Source: JBFYTX01 sp963739515
GTDB taxonomy: Bacteria > Chloroflexota > Dehalococcoidia > Dehalococcoidales > RBG-16-60-22
NCBI GenBank assembly: GCA_963739515.1
Contig: CAVUAO010000005.1
Coordinates: 68,894-132,893, forward strand
Direction: 5' to 3'
Length of the DNA: 64,000 nucleotides
Made by a program: the position numbers and the translations under genes. The notes below the pieces were generated by a model, which was given only the letters and a program-made list of their open reading frames with translations, had not been told where the DNA came from and ran no database searches. Shown here piece after piece: positions 52,801 through 61,649 of the stretch (within the stretch, counting starts at the first letter, position 1; every line of letters starts with the position of its first letter).

Positions 52801-52862
52801 CGTCTGGCTAACTACCACCAGGTTTTTAGGTTATGTTTTCGCCTTCGTCATATGCAAGTATA

Positions 52863-52891
52863 AGGATAGCACAGGGTAAAAAGTTTGTCAA
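52863..52891 (-). promoter_or_regulatory. Promoter of the 23S rRNA gene
   Basis: On the minus strand TTGACA (52891-52886), 17 bp and TATCCT (52868-52863) with extended TGC; it is followed by a further TATACT. This is among the best promoter matches in the window, as expected for rRNA. Confidence 0.75.
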
Positions 52892-52972
52892 CAAATTTTC
52901 CGTACGGGGTATAACATTTTTCAAACATATTCAAAAATATATTTTTACGAGTGGAGGAGTTCGAAATTCCCG

Positions 52973-53467
52973 TTAAGTAAGGATTACACTTGACTTCCGA
53001 TAAAACGGGGTGAAATCACGATAATCTATCACAACTACTCTACCTTCCGAATCAGGCGTATGCCCTCTATTCACCAATACTTCATAGGGCATAGCAACAT
53101 ATGGTCCAGAAGTGACTATAGTGGGAGTATAACCAATAATCACCCCGTCGTTATTTGGCTCTCCCCAGATTGCAGTTGTATTTTTATTTCTTAAGTAAAT
53201 ATCCCTATCGAGAAAGGCAATAATCATGATTCGGTCGTAAACAACCATCGCCCCGGGTACGCCATCATATTCAATAATGATGTTACGAATCGGCATGTTT
53301 GATTCTGCTAAGCCAATATCAACGGAGTCTGCGGAAAAGCATATTTCAAATTTCGGGATTTCTCGTATGTCAAACCCGTGTAAGAATACGCTTGCAACAA
53401 TTGACAAAGATATGAGTGGTATTATTGTTTTTATTAATCGCCTTTTAGTTTTTCTGTCTATTCCCAT
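52973..53467 (-). CDS. Hypothetical protein with N-terminal membrane anchor
   Basis: A 164-residue protein: a basic start (MGIDRKTKRRLIK), one hydrophobic helix (TIIPLISLSIVASVFLHGF, about 14-32), then a beta-rich exported part with no cysteines of note. AT-rich like the genes at 39.9-40.9 and 48.9-49.6 kb. It lies between the 23S promoter and repeat-bearing DNA. No family recognised. Confidence 0.6.
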   Translation of the reverse strand: MGIDRKTKRRLIKTIIPLISLSIVASVFLHGFDIREIPKFEICFSADSVDIGLAESNMPIRNIIIEYDGVPGAMVVYDRIMIIAFLDRDIYLRNKNTTAIWGEPNNDGVIIGYTPTIVTSGPYVAMPYEVLVNRGHTPDSEGRVVVIDYRDFTPFYRKSSVILT

Positions 53468-53539
53468 ATAATAAATTATAGCTTAGGTTTCAGATTCGGG
53501 CAATAGATAAATATATGACTCTTATAAACAGATTTTGAA

Positions 53540-53568
53540 GTGGCGCCAGCCCCTCTCATTTTTTCTTC
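53540..53568 (+). repeat. Degenerate copy of the palindrome family
   Basis: GTGGCGCCAGCCCCTCTC keeps the right arm of the repeat and is followed by ATTTTTTC; the left arm has decayed. Confidence 0.4.
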
Positions 53569-53707
53569 CCCCTTCCTTTCATAAAGGAAGGGGGTCAGGG
53601 GGATGGATTGTTTTAGGGGGGGGAAAAGGGGCGGTTCAACCTTGAGCGAGTGAGAGATTGCTTCGCCTTCCGGCCGTGCCGGAATGGTCTCGCAATGACA
53701 CATGGGT

Positions 53708-53718
53708 TATGCTATAAT
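53708..53718 (+). promoter_or_regulatory. Extended -10 promoter of argS
   Basis: TATGCTATAAT, a perfect extended -10, about 40 nt before the argS start. No clear -35. Confidence 0.6.
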
Positions 53719-53759
53719 TTGTACGTAACTTTTTCTACAGACTGGAAATATTGATTCCA

Positions 53760-55409
53760 ATGCTCAAGCAGACTATTACTGGACTATTAGCGCAGGCGAT
53801 TGCTAAATCGCAGCAGGAGGGCAAACTCCCGGCTATCTCCCTACCGGAAATCGTCATCGAGCGGCCGCAGAAGCCGGAGCACGGCGACTATGCCTGCAGC
53901 ATCTCCTTAAAGCTGGCGCGGGCGGCGGGCACCAACCCGCTGAACATCGCCAAAGAAATCGCCGGGTATATACAGCCTTCGGCGGAGATTGAAAGCGTCA
54001 CCGTGGCGCCGCCGGGCTTCATCAACTTCACCCTCAATAACAACTGGCTGGCCGGGCAGGTGGACGCCATACTGGCAAGCGGCCAGACTTACGGCAACAT
54101 CGAGCTGGGACAAGGCAAAAAGATTCAAATAGAATTCGTGAGCGTTAATCCCACCGGTCCACTGCACGTGGGACACGGGCGAGGCGCCGTCCTGGGCAGC
54201 AGCCTGGCCAACGTCCTGGCATCAGCCGGATATAGCGTCGCGAAAGAATATTATATTAATGATGCCGGCACGCAGATGGATTTATTCCGCCACTCACTGT
54301 ACGCCAGTTACCAAAAATCAATCGGGAAAGACGTTGAGATACCCGCCGATGGCTATCACGGTGAATACATCGCAACAGCATCTGCCGAAATTGCCAGACC
54401 TGAAAAGTTTAAGAAGTTGCCAGAAGAACAAAAGGAAAAATATATGGGCGAACGAGGTCTGGAAATGATGCTGAAGGAAATCAGAGCCGACCTCGAGAAG
54501 CTGAGAGTTCATTTTGATGTATGGTTCAGTGAAACCAGTCTTTTTAAAGGAGCTTATCCGAGAGTCATGGATCTCCTGGGGAAAAAGGGTGATCTGGTCC
54601 AAAAGGAAGGCGCTACCTGGTTCGTTTCCACCGCCCTCGGGGAGGACAAGGATAACGTAATCGTGCGCAGCGACGGATATCCGACCTATTTCGCCACGGA
54701 TATCGCCTACCATTATAACAAGTTCATCGAGCGTAAGTTCGACCGCGTCATCAACATATGGGGAGCAGACCACGCGGGGCACGTCTCCCGCATGAAAGCG
54801 GCGATCGAAGCGCTCGGCATCGACCCGGAGCGCCTGACGATAATCATATCGCAGATGGTCACCCTACGGCGGGGCAACGAGGTGGTGAAAATCTCCAAGC
54901 GCAGCGGGGACATCGTCACTCTAAGAGAGCTCATCGACGAGGTGGGCGTGGACGCGTGCCGCTTTTTCTTCCTCTCCCGCACGGCGGACAGCCAGATGGA
55001 CTTCGACCTCGAGCTGGCGAAAAAGCAGTCGGCGGACAACCCCGTCTACTATGTCCAGTACGCCCACGCGCGCATCGCCAGCATCCTGCGCCTGGCGGAA
55101 GACCGGGGGGTAAAGGACGGCGGCGGGGACGTCTCCCTGCTGACCGACCCGGCGGAACTGACGCTGCTACGCAAGATGCTGCTCCTGCCGGAGATAGTGG
55201 AGACCATCGCGCAGACGCTGGAGCCCCACCACCTCACCTACTACGCGCAGGACCTGGCGACCGCCTTCCACGCTTTTTATAAAAACTGCCGGGTGGTCAC
55301 CGACGATAAAGCCATGACCGGGGCGCGGCTCAAGCTGGTGAAAGCCGCCAAGCTCGTCCTGGGGAGAACGTTAAACCTCATGGGCATGAACGCCCCGGAC
55401 AAAATGTAG
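53760..55409 (+). CDS. argS: Arginyl-tRNA synthetase
   Basis: Charges tRNA-Arg. The protein has 549 residues, with the N-terminal Add1 domain (about 1-85), the HIGH-type motif PTGPLHVGHGRG near 133-144, KISKRSGDIVTLREL as the KMSKS-equivalent, and the C-terminal DALR anticodon domain (about 430-549). A TTG at 53751 would add three residues; the ATG is preferred, though neither has an ideal Shine-Dalgarno. trpS follows after 17 nt, likely on the same transcript. Confidence 0.94.
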   Translation: MLKQTITGLLAQAIAKSQQEGKLPAISLPEIVIERPQKPEHGDYACSISLKLARAAGTNPLNIAKEIAGYIQPSAEIESVTVAPPGFINFTLNNNWLAGQVDAILASGQTYGNIELGQGKKIQIEFVSVNPTGPLHVGHGRGAVLGSSLANVLASAGYSVAKEYYINDAGTQMDLFRHSLYASYQKSIGKDVEIPADGYHGEYIATASAEIARPEKFKKLPEEQKEKYMGERGLEMMLKEIRADLEKLRVHFDVWFSETSLFKGAYPRVMDLLGKKGDLVQKEGATWFVSTALGEDKDNVIVRSDGYPTYFATDIAYHYNKFIERKFDRVINIWGADHAGHVSRMKAAIEALGIDPERLTIIISQMVTLRRGNEVVKISKRSGDIVTLRELIDEVGVDACRFFFLSRTADSQMDFDLELAKKQSADNPVYYVQYAHARIASILRLAEDRGVKDGGGDVSLLTDPAELTLLRKMLLLPEIVETIAQTLEPHHLTYYAQDLATAFHAFYKNCRVVTDDKAMTGARLKLVKAAKLVLGRTLNLMGMNAPDKM

Positions 55410-55426
55410 TCAGAGAAAGGTTACCG

Positions 55427-56410
55427 ATGAAGAAACGCGTCTTTTCCGGCATCCAGCCCACGGGCAATCTCCACGTCGGCGCCTACCTAGGGGCTTTACG
55501 TAACTGGGTTAAAAAACAATACGAGACAGATAATGTCTTCTGCATTGTGGATTTACATGCGATTACCATTCCCCAGGACCCTATGTTGCTAAAAGCCAGG
55601 ACGCGAGAACTCACCGGTATATACCTGGCCGCCGGCCTCGACGCTGAAAAATCGATTATTTTTTTGCAATCACACGTTCCGGCCCACAGCGAACTGGCCT
55701 GGATCCTCAACTGCTATATCCCCATGGGGTGGATGTACCGCATGACTCAATTCAAGGAAAAATCCGCTGTTCTTAAGGAACAGGTAAGTGTGGGGCTTTT
55801 CGATTACCCGGCGTTGATGGCGGCCGACATTCTTCTTTATCGGACAGACGAGGTGCCGGTAGGTGAAGACCAGAAGCAGCACGTAGAGTTGACCCGTGAC
55901 CTGGCGCAGCGCTTTAACAATATCTATGGCGAGACTTTCGTCATCCCGGAACCGGTTATTCCGGACGTTGGCGCGCGCATCATGGGGCTGGACGACCCCA
56001 CCAAAAAGATGAGCAAGAGCGAGACCGCCCCGGGCCATGCCATCGGCCTGCTGGACCCGCCGGACGTCATCCGCTCCAAGATCATGCGGGCGACTACCGA
56101 TTCGCTAAAAGAAATACGATTCGACGAAAGCCGCCCGGGCATCAACAACCTGCTGACCATCTACCATGCCTTCACCGGTGAGAGCAAAAAAGAAATCGAG
56201 GGGAAATTCGCCGGTAAAGGCTACGGCGACCTCAAGAAGACTTTAGCAGAAATAGTCATCGAAGGGCTGCGGCCTCTGCAAGAACGATATCAAGCCCTGA
56301 CCGCCGAGCCCGGCCACATCGATGCCATCTTAAGGGAAGGGGCGGCGAAAGCCCGTCCCCTCGCCGAAAAGATGCTCGCCGAGGTCAAAAATAAGGTGGG
56401 GCTGGGATAA
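55427..56410 (+). CDS. trpS: Tryptophanyl-tRNA synthetase
   Basis: A 327-residue class Ic enzyme. GIQPTGNLHVGAYLGALRNW (about 8-27) contains the HIGH-like signature, and KKMSKSETAPGHAI (about 192-205) the KMSKS loop. VPVGEDQKQHVELTRDLAQRFN is also conserved. AGAAAGG lies upstream of the ATG. The argS-trpS pairing suggests cotranscription; no T-box is seen. Confidence 0.95.
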   Translation: MKKRVFSGIQPTGNLHVGAYLGALRNWVKKQYETDNVFCIVDLHAITIPQDPMLLKARTRELTGIYLAAGLDAEKSIIFLQSHVPAHSELAWILNCYIPMGWMYRMTQFKEKSAVLKEQVSVGLFDYPALMAADILLYRTDEVPVGEDQKQHVELTRDLAQRFNNIYGETFVIPEPVIPDVGARIMGLDDPTKKMSKSETAPGHAIGLLDPPDVIRSKIMRATTDSLKEIRFDESRPGINNLLTIYHAFTGESKKEIEGKFAGKGYGDLKKTLAEIVIEGLRPLQERYQALTAEPGHIDAILREGAAKARPLAEKMLAEVKNKVGLG

Positions 56411-56464
56411 TTTAGTCCCGTACTAAATTCATCTCCGCCCCCTTTTCACCACAGGAGCCTCTTC

Positions 56465-57700
56465 ATGCGGAAAGAGTCACCCCCTTCCGGGGACATCGCC
56501 GGTCGTCGTACCCCAGCCTACGGCTGGGTCATCCTGGCGGCCTGCGCCCTGATGATTTTTATCACCTACGGGCTTATCTACAGCTACAGCGTCTTTTTCA
56601 AGCCCCTCGCCGCGCAATTCCACTGGGACCGAGCAACCGTATCTCTGATATACTCGGCGTCAATGATTATCCGCGGCGCGGCGGCCATCGGCACGGGCTG
56701 GCTGGCCGACAGGTACGGCGGGAGAAAAATAATGGTCGGCTGCGGCCTGATGATGGCGGCCGGCTACCTGCTGTCCAGTCGGGCGGGCTCTTTATGGCAG
56801 TTCTTCCTCACCTATGCCGTCATCGAAGCCATCGGCATGAGCGGCATCTTCGGCATCGGCACGGCGCTGGTGACCAAGTGGTTTACCAGAAATCCCGGGC
56901 TGGCCCTCGGCATCGCGGCTTCGGGGTCGGGCCTGGGGACCTTCCTGATAGTGCCATCCGCCGAGCGACTCGTCAGCCAGATGGAATTGTCTTCGGTCTT
57001 CTTCATCATCGGCATCGCCGCGGGGTCGCTAATGGTAATCGGGGCTTTACTGCTGCGCCCGCCCAAAGAGCCCGACCCGGCACTGGCTAAAGACACGGCA
57101 GCGCCCGTCGGGGTGCCGCTCGGCCAGGCGGTCAGGGACGCCCGCCTGTACCTGACGATGGCCGCGTTCCTGCTGTTCTTTTTCGGCACGCAAATCGTCA
57201 TGGTGCACCTGGTCAACTACGCCACCGACGTGGGTATCGACCCTCTCGTAGCCGCTACGTTTGTCAGCATTATCGGGGTGGCGAGCATCGCCAGCCGTCT
57301 CTCCACGGGCGTCATCGCGGAAAAGTTCGGCTTATACCGCAGCCTAGTATTGATGTGTCTTTTCCTGGCACTGGCTTTCGTCCTGCTCATTTTCACACGT
57401 TCGGTCTGGTCTTTTTACCTCTTCGCGGTGCTCTTCAGCATACCCTACGGCGGCGAGGTGACCCAGATACCGCTGGTCATCGGGAGGTACTTCGGGACGC
57501 GGTCGATGGCGACGCTGATGGGCATGACCATTTTCGCGACGGGGGTGGGAGGGGCGCTGGGGCCGTGGCTGGCGGGAAAAATCTTCGACCGGACGGACAG
57601 CTATAACGGGGCGTTCATCATGGGGGCGGCCGTCGCGGCGGCTTCCATGGCGGCAATCGCGCTGCTCAGGCGGCAGGATGCCCGGAGCGCCCGAGTTTAA
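56465..57700 (+). CDS. MFS transporter, monocarboxylate/oxalate-formate type
   Basis: A 411-residue protein with 12 hydrophobic helices. YGWVILAACALMIFITYGLIYSYSVFFKPLAAQF is the first-helix signature of the MCT/OxlT-like branch, GWLADRYGGRKIMVGCGL is motif A, and FGIGTALVTKWFTRNPGLALGIAASGSGLGT lies in helices 4-5. A small organic acid is the likely substrate. It ends 91 nt before an intradiol-dioxygenase-fold gene, so an aromatic or organic acid is an attractive but unproven idea. Confidence 0.88.
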   Translation: MRKESPPSGDIAGRRTPAYGWVILAACALMIFITYGLIYSYSVFFKPLAAQFHWDRATVSLIYSASMIIRGAAAIGTGWLADRYGGRKIMVGCGLMMAAGYLLSSRAGSLWQFFLTYAVIEAIGMSGIFGIGTALVTKWFTRNPGLALGIAASGSGLGTFLIVPSAERLVSQMELSSVFFIIGIAAGSLMVIGALLLRPPKEPDPALAKDTAAPVGVPLGQAVRDARLYLTMAAFLLFFFGTQIVMVHLVNYATDVGIDPLVAATFVSIIGVASIASRLSTGVIAEKFGLYRSLVLMCLFLALAFVLLIFTRSVWSFYLFAVLFSIPYGGEVTQIPLVIGRYFGTRSMATLMGMTIFATGVGGALGPWLAGKIFDRTDSYNGAFIMGAAVAAASMAAIALLRRQDARSARV

Positions 57701-57750
57701 AGAGCCCCCGACTCTGTGACATTTCTTACATACATCTCCGACGGCAAAGT

Positions 57751-57770
57751 TTATATTATATATAATGTAA
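57751..57770 (+). promoter_or_regulatory. Palindromic operator-like site over a -10 element
   Basis: TTATATTATATATAATGTAA is a 20-bp near-perfect palindrome (one mismatched pair) containing TATAAT, 21 nt before the ATG of the dioxygenase-fold gene. It could be promoter and operator in one. Confidence 0.45.
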
Positions 57771-57791
57771 TAGACTTTACAGGAGGCACGT

Positions 57792-58292
57792 ATGCCGTCA
57801 AAAACCCAATCGGAACGCAAGCTGCCATTGACCCCGCCGGTCGACGAAGGGCCTTATTACACTCCGGGCTCGCCGGAGCGCACGTCTATCGCGGAAAAAG
57901 GCACGCCGGGCATAAAGCTGGTGGTGGAAGGGAAGGTGCTTGATAGAAACGGTCGGCCGATAGCGCAGGCGTGGCTGGATTTCTGGCAAGCCGACGGCGA
58001 AGGCACTTATGATAACCAGGGCTTCAACCTGCGGGGGCACCAGCACGCGGACAAAAACGGCCGCTATCACCTGGAAACAGTCAGGCCTATGGATTATATG
58101 ATGCGCGCCCCGCACATTCACGCCAAGGTGCGGGCCAAGGAAACTGCGCCGGTGCTGACGGTCCAGCTATTTTTCCCGGGCGAAAAGAAAAATGCTACCG
58201 ACCCCCTCTTTGAAAAACGCACGGTGATGGACGTTAAGGACACGCCGGACGGTCAGAAGGCGACATTTGATTTCGTGGTGGAGAGGGGATAG
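57792..58292 (+). CDS. Intradiol ring-cleavage dioxygenase-fold protein
   Basis: A 166-residue protein with the catalytic beta-sandwich of protocatechuate 3,4-dioxygenase. TPPVDEGPYYTPGSPERTSI is the N-terminal signature and ARIDLWQ-like QAWLDFWQADGEGTYDNQGFNLRGHQHAD gives the first Tyr ligand. The block GRYHLETVRPMDYMMRAPHIHAKV gives the second Tyr and the His pair, so all four Fe(III) ligands appear present. GGAGG precedes the ATG. An oxygen-dependent enzyme would be odd in a strict anaerobe. Confidence 0.85.
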   Translation: MPSKTQSERKLPLTPPVDEGPYYTPGSPERTSIAEKGTPGIKLVVEGKVLDRNGRPIAQAWLDFWQADGEGTYDNQGFNLRGHQHADKNGRYHLETVRPMDYMMRAPHIHAKVRAKETAPVLTVQLFFPGEKKNATDPLFEKRTVMDVKDTPDGQKATFDFVVERG

Positions 58293-58298
58293 TCGGCG

Positions 58299-59492
58299 CT
58301 ACTGCTTATATTTTTTCACGAACCGGCCCATGCGTGTCAAAGCCTCTTCTATCTTCGCCAGCGACGTGGCGTAGCAGCAGCGCACGTAGCCCTCACCGCA
58401 CTTCCCAAAAACGGAACCCGGCACCACCGCCACCTTTTCTTCCTTGAGCAGCCTTTCGGAGAACTCTTCGCTGCTCATGCCGGTGCAGGCGATGGACGGG
58501 AAGGCATAGAAAGCACCCTTCGGTTCAAAGCAGAGGAGGCCAATATCGTTCAGACCTTTCACCATGACCTTGCGCCGCCGGTTATAGCTCTCCACCATTT
58601 CCACCACGTCCGGCTCGCCGGTCTTTAACGCTTCGATGGCGGCCACCTGCGCGGGCGTGGGCGCACTCATGATGGTGTACTGGTGAATCTTGGTCATCGC
58701 GGCGATGATTTCTTTAGGCGCCGCCGCGAAACCGATGCGCCAGCCGGTCATGGCATAAGCCTTGGAAAAGCCGTTCAAAAGTATCGTGTGGTCTTTAACG
58801 CCCGGCAGGCTGGCGAAGCAGGTATGTTCCGTATCGTAAGTAAGGCGGGAATAAATCTCGTCCGAAATAACGATAAGGTCATGCCGCCGCGCTACCTCCG
58901 CCAGCTCCAGCAGCTTTTCCCGCGGCATGACGGCGCCGGTGGGGTTGGACGGAAAGCCGATGAGAATGGCCCGGGTCTTTTTGGTGATTTTGGCGACGAT
59001 ATCCTTCGCCTCGACGGCAAAGTTGTTGTCTGCATAGGTGGGCACCATGACGGGGATTCCCTCCGCCAGTATCACGCAGGAATCGTAAGCCACGTAATGC
59101 GGGTCGGTCATGATGACCTCGTCGCCGGGATTAAGGATAGCGCGCATCGCCAGGTCCAGCGCCTCGCTAACGCCCACGGTCATCAGAATTTCATCGCCAG
59201 GGTCATACTCAACGCGGTACCTGTCTTGGAGATGCTGGGCAGTTAACTCGCGCAGCTCGGCGATGCCGGAGTTGGAGGTATACATCGTATAACCGCGCTC
59301 CAGGCCCTTGACGGCCGCCTCGCTGATATGCCAGGGCGTGGCATAGTCCGGCTCGCCCACGCCCAGAGAAATGCCGCCCTCCATATTCAACAGCAAATCA
59401 AAGAACTTGCGTATGCCGGACGGCGAGAGCCGGTTAGCCCTCTCGGAAATCATCTTATGCTTTTCCAGGTTCCGTTTGCTTTGACCCGACAT
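58299..59492 (-). CDS. Class I/II PLP aminotransferase
   Basis: A 397-residue fold-type I aminotransferase resembling the aspartate/aromatic group of MalY/PatA-like proteins. ISLGVGEPDYATPWHI, GFPSNPTGAVMPREKLLEL, VISDEIYSRLTY and LLNGFSKAYAMTGWRIGF (PLP lysine) are all present, and the late Arg is in YVRCCYATSLAKIEEAL. The ATG at 59492 may be 14 residues early; an internal Met (MISERANRLSPSG) is the usual beginning. It follows an Lrp-type regulator gene by 8 nt, implying coregulation. Confidence 0.9.
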   Translation of the reverse strand: MSGQSKRNLEKHKMISERANRLSPSGIRKFFDLLLNMEGGISLGVGEPDYATPWHISEAAVKGLERGYTMYTSNSGIAELRELTAQHLQDRYRVEYDPGDEILMTVGVSEALDLAMRAILNPGDEVIMTDPHYVAYDSCVILAEGIPVMVPTYADNNFAVEAKDIVAKITKKTRAILIGFPSNPTGAVMPREKLLELAEVARRHDLIVISDEIYSRLTYDTEHTCFASLPGVKDHTILLNGFSKAYAMTGWRIGFAAAPKEIIAAMTKIHQYTIMSAPTPAQVAAIEALKTGEPDVVEMVESYNRRRKVMVKGLNDIGLLCFEPKGAFYAFPSIACTGMSSEEFSERLLKEEKVAVVPGSVFGKCGEGYVRCCYATSLAKIEEALTRMGRFVKKYKQ

Positions 59493-59500
59493 GCTTTCTC

Positions 59501-59986
59501 CTATAGTACTACCGACTGCCGCACGACCCCTTCCCCGCCCTCCAGAATTTCACCGTCGTCCTTATAGCGTTTGAGCACGAAATGCGTCACCGTCCCCTGC
59601 ACGCCTTCAAGGTGGGCGAGGTTCTGCGAAACGAAGTCCGCCACCTTGTGCTCGGTCTTGCCCACGACGACCAGGAGCAAATCGTAGGTGCCGGAAGCGA
59701 GAAACAGGGAACGAACCTGCTCGTACTGGGCGATACGCCCGGCAATGGAGTCAAACCCGACTTTCGGCTCCGGTTTTACCCTGACTTCGATAAGCGCCCA
59801 GACCTGGCCGTCCTCTTCGAGCCGGTCCCAGTTGATAACGGTCTTATATTTAAGGATAATCCGGTCTTTTTCCGCTTTATCGATCGTCCGGGTAATATCA
59901 GCAACCGGCCCGCCGGTCATGGTGGCGATTTGCCGGGGCGTAATGCGGGCATCGCTTTCCAGGATTTTCAGAATATCTTTAAGCAT
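59501..59986 (-). CDS. Lrp/AsnC-family transcriptional regulator
   Basis: A 161-residue regulator: an N-terminal winged helix (LKDILKILESDARITPRQIATMTGGPVADITRTIDKAEKDRIILKYKTVIN, residues 2-52) and a C-terminal RAM ligand-binding domain (ALIEVRVKPE, ASGTYDLLLVVVGKTEHKVADFV). It probably senses an amino acid and controls the aminotransferase gene 8 nt downstream. GAGGAGG precedes the ATG. Confidence 0.88.
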   Translation of the reverse strand: MLKDILKILESDARITPRQIATMTGGPVADITRTIDKAEKDRIILKYKTVINWDRLEEDGQVWALIEVRVKPEPKVGFDSIAGRIAQYEQVRSLFLASGTYDLLLVVVGKTEHKVADFVSQNLAHLEGVQGTVTHFVLKRYKDDGEILEGGEGVVRQSVVL

Positions 59987-60091
59987 ATACTTACCTCCTC
60001 ACCTTGACCCCCAAATAAAAATAGATATAAACAGGATAGCATTTTAGGAAGGGAGATTCAAGACCCTGCCGGGTTACGGAAGGGGGGAGGG

Positions 60092-60128
60092 GGAAAAGAG
60101 GGGCTAGCGGCCCTCTTAAACACCCCTT
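60092..60128 (-). terminator. Palindrome-family copy forming the gatA stop and terminator
   Basis: On the minus strand GGGGTGTTTAAGAGGGCCGC leads into a near-perfect hairpin (AGAGGG...CCCTCT with CTAG centre) followed by TTTTCC. The repeat supplies the last two codons and stop (GTG TTT AA) of gatA, so it inserted at or grew into the gene end. Confidence 0.65.
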
Positions 60129-61582
60129 AAAATAGCCCTCTGATTGTGCCACTCCGTCGCCTGCTCATAGGCGTAGGCGACGCGTAACAAAGTCTCCTCG
60201 CTGAAATGTTTGCCGATAATCTGCATGCCCACGGGAAGTCCGTCGACGAAGCCGGCCGGGATAGAGATGCCCGGCACCCCGGCGATATTTATCGGGAGGG
60301 TGCAAACGTCACTAAGGTACATGGCGAGCGGGTCATTCGTCTTTTCCCCTATTTTAAAGGGGACGGTGGGGGAGGTGGGGGTGACCAGGGCGTCGTATTT
60401 TTCAAAGATAAAATCAAACTCATGCCTTATCAGCGTGCGTACCTTCTGGGCTTTCAAATACCAGGCGTCATAATAGCCGGCGGAAAGGGCATAAGTACCC
60501 AGCATGATGCGGCGCTTGACCTCCGGCCCGAAGCCGTTCTCCCGCGTTTTTTCCATCGACTCCCACATGGTATCGCCTTTATAAGAGTAACCGTATTTGA
60601 CGCCGTCATAACGCGCCAGGTTGGCGGAAGCTTCGCTGGGGGCGATGATGTAGTAGACCGCCAGGGAATAAGGGGTGTGGGGCAGCGACACCTCGTCCAG
60701 CTTTGCCCCCAGCTCCTCAAGCTTTTTAATGGCGGCTTTCAGAGCGGACGCCACCCCCGGCTGCATGCCCTCGACGTAATACTCTTTAGGGATACCAAGT
60801 CGCATACCCCGTAAATCCGCCTTCAGGTTTTGCGTATAGTCCGGCACCGGCTCGGGGACAGACGTCGAATCCCGCTGGTCATAGCCCGAGATGGCGTTCA
60901 TCATAATAGCGCAGTCGGTGACGTCGCGCGCCAGCGGCCCGATCTGGTCGAGCGAGCTGGCGAAAGCGACCAGTCCGTACCGGCTCACCCGGCCGTAGGT
61001 CGGCTTCAGACCGACGACGCTGCAAAAGCCCGCCGGCTGGCGAATGCTGCCGCCGGTATCCGACCCCAGGGCACCGGCCGCCTCTCCGGCCGCGACCGCC
61101 ACCGCCGACCCGCCGCTCGAGCCGCCGGGCACGCGCGCCAGGTCCCAGGGGTTGTGGGTGGGGAAAAACGCCGAGTTCTCCGTCGACGAACCCATGGCGA
61201 ACTCGTCCATATTGGTTTTGCCCACCATCACCGCCCCGGCGGCGTTGAGCTTCTCCATGACGGCGGCGTCGTAAGGAGGCACGAAATTTTCCAGCATCCG
61301 CGAGGAGCACGTGGTCCGCACGCCTTTAGTGCAGATAACGTCCTTAATCGCCAGCGGGATACCGGTAAGAGTGCCGCCCTTACCCGCGGCGATAGCTTCG
61401 TCCGCCCGGCCCGCCCGTTCCAGGGCAAGCTCTTCGGTGACCGTCATAAAAGCCCTGACCTCCGGCTCCAAGCGGCGGATACGCTCCAGGTAGGCTTGCG
61501 TCAGCTCGACGGAGGATACCTTCTTCCCCATAAGCAACTGGTGCGCTTCGTGGATGGTCAACCGGGTCAAATCTGAAGTCAA
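60116..61582 (-). CDS. gatA: Aspartyl/glutamyl-tRNA(Asn/Gln) amidotransferase subunit A
   Basis: The glutaminase subunit of GatCAB, which converts mischarged Glu-tRNA(Gln) or Asp-tRNA(Asn). The 488-residue amidase has the Lys-cisSer-Ser set: IPLAIKDVICTKG (Lys near 79), GSDTGGSIRQPAGFCSVVGLKPTYGRVSRYG with both serines, and PGGSSGGSAVAVAAG. The last residues come from a dispersed repeat that also holds the stop. It is preceded by gatC, 67 nt upstream; gatB is not in the window. Confidence 0.95.
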   Translation of the reverse strand: MTSDLTRLTIHEAHQLLMGKKVSSVELTQAYLERIRRLEPEVRAFMTVTEELALERAGRADEAIAAGKGGTLTGIPLAIKDVICTKGVRTTCSSRMLENFVPPYDAAVMEKLNAAGAVMVGKTNMDEFAMGSSTENSAFFPTHNPWDLARVPGGSSGGSAVAVAAGEAAGALGSDTGGSIRQPAGFCSVVGLKPTYGRVSRYGLVAFASSLDQIGPLARDVTDCAIMMNAISGYDQRDSTSVPEPVPDYTQNLKADLRGMRLGIPKEYYVEGMQPGVASALKAAIKKLEELGAKLDEVSLPHTPYSLAVYYIIAPSEASANLARYDGVKYGYSYKGDTMWESMEKTRENGFGPEVKRRIMLGTYALSAGYYDAWYLKAQKVRTLIRHEFDFIFEKYDALVTPTSPTVPFKIGEKTNDPLAMYLSDVCTLPINIAGVPGISIPAGFVDGLPVGMQIIGKHFSEETLLRVAYAYEQATEWHNQRAILRGV

Positions 61583-61649
61583 ATCAGCCTCCTCAATCGT
61601 TAACCTTGCCGACCGGCATAATATATATAAAGGTATCCTCGCGGACTAT

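Larger units (their letters stand above)
52677..52972 (-). other. 23S rRNA leader region
   Basis: No gene. From right to left it holds the promoter (52863-52891), a leader of about 180 nt, and a strong hairpin GGTCTGGCGG/CCGCCAGACC (52775-52799) followed on the minus strand by TTTTCTTTT, which looks like an intrinsic terminator ahead of the rRNA. An AT-rich stretch then precedes the processing stem. Confidence 0.6.
53468..53759. other. Repeat-bearing region and argS promoter
   Basis: No gene. It contains a partial palindrome-family copy (GGCGCCAGCCCCTCTC, 53542-53557), the inverted pair CCCCTTCCTTTCATAAAGGAAGGGGG (about 53569-53594), and a stretch (53652-53700) with CGGCCGTGCCGG and GTCTCGCAATGACA that is probably another dispersed repeat. 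An extended -10 (TATGCTATAAT, 53708-53718) serves argS. Confidence 0.5.

Noticed and set aside
52765..52850. Possible 5S rRNA or tRNA upstream of 23S
   Set aside because: CCTGGTGG resembles a 5S 5' end only briefly; the remainder does not fold or match. No tRNA was recognised anywhere in the window.
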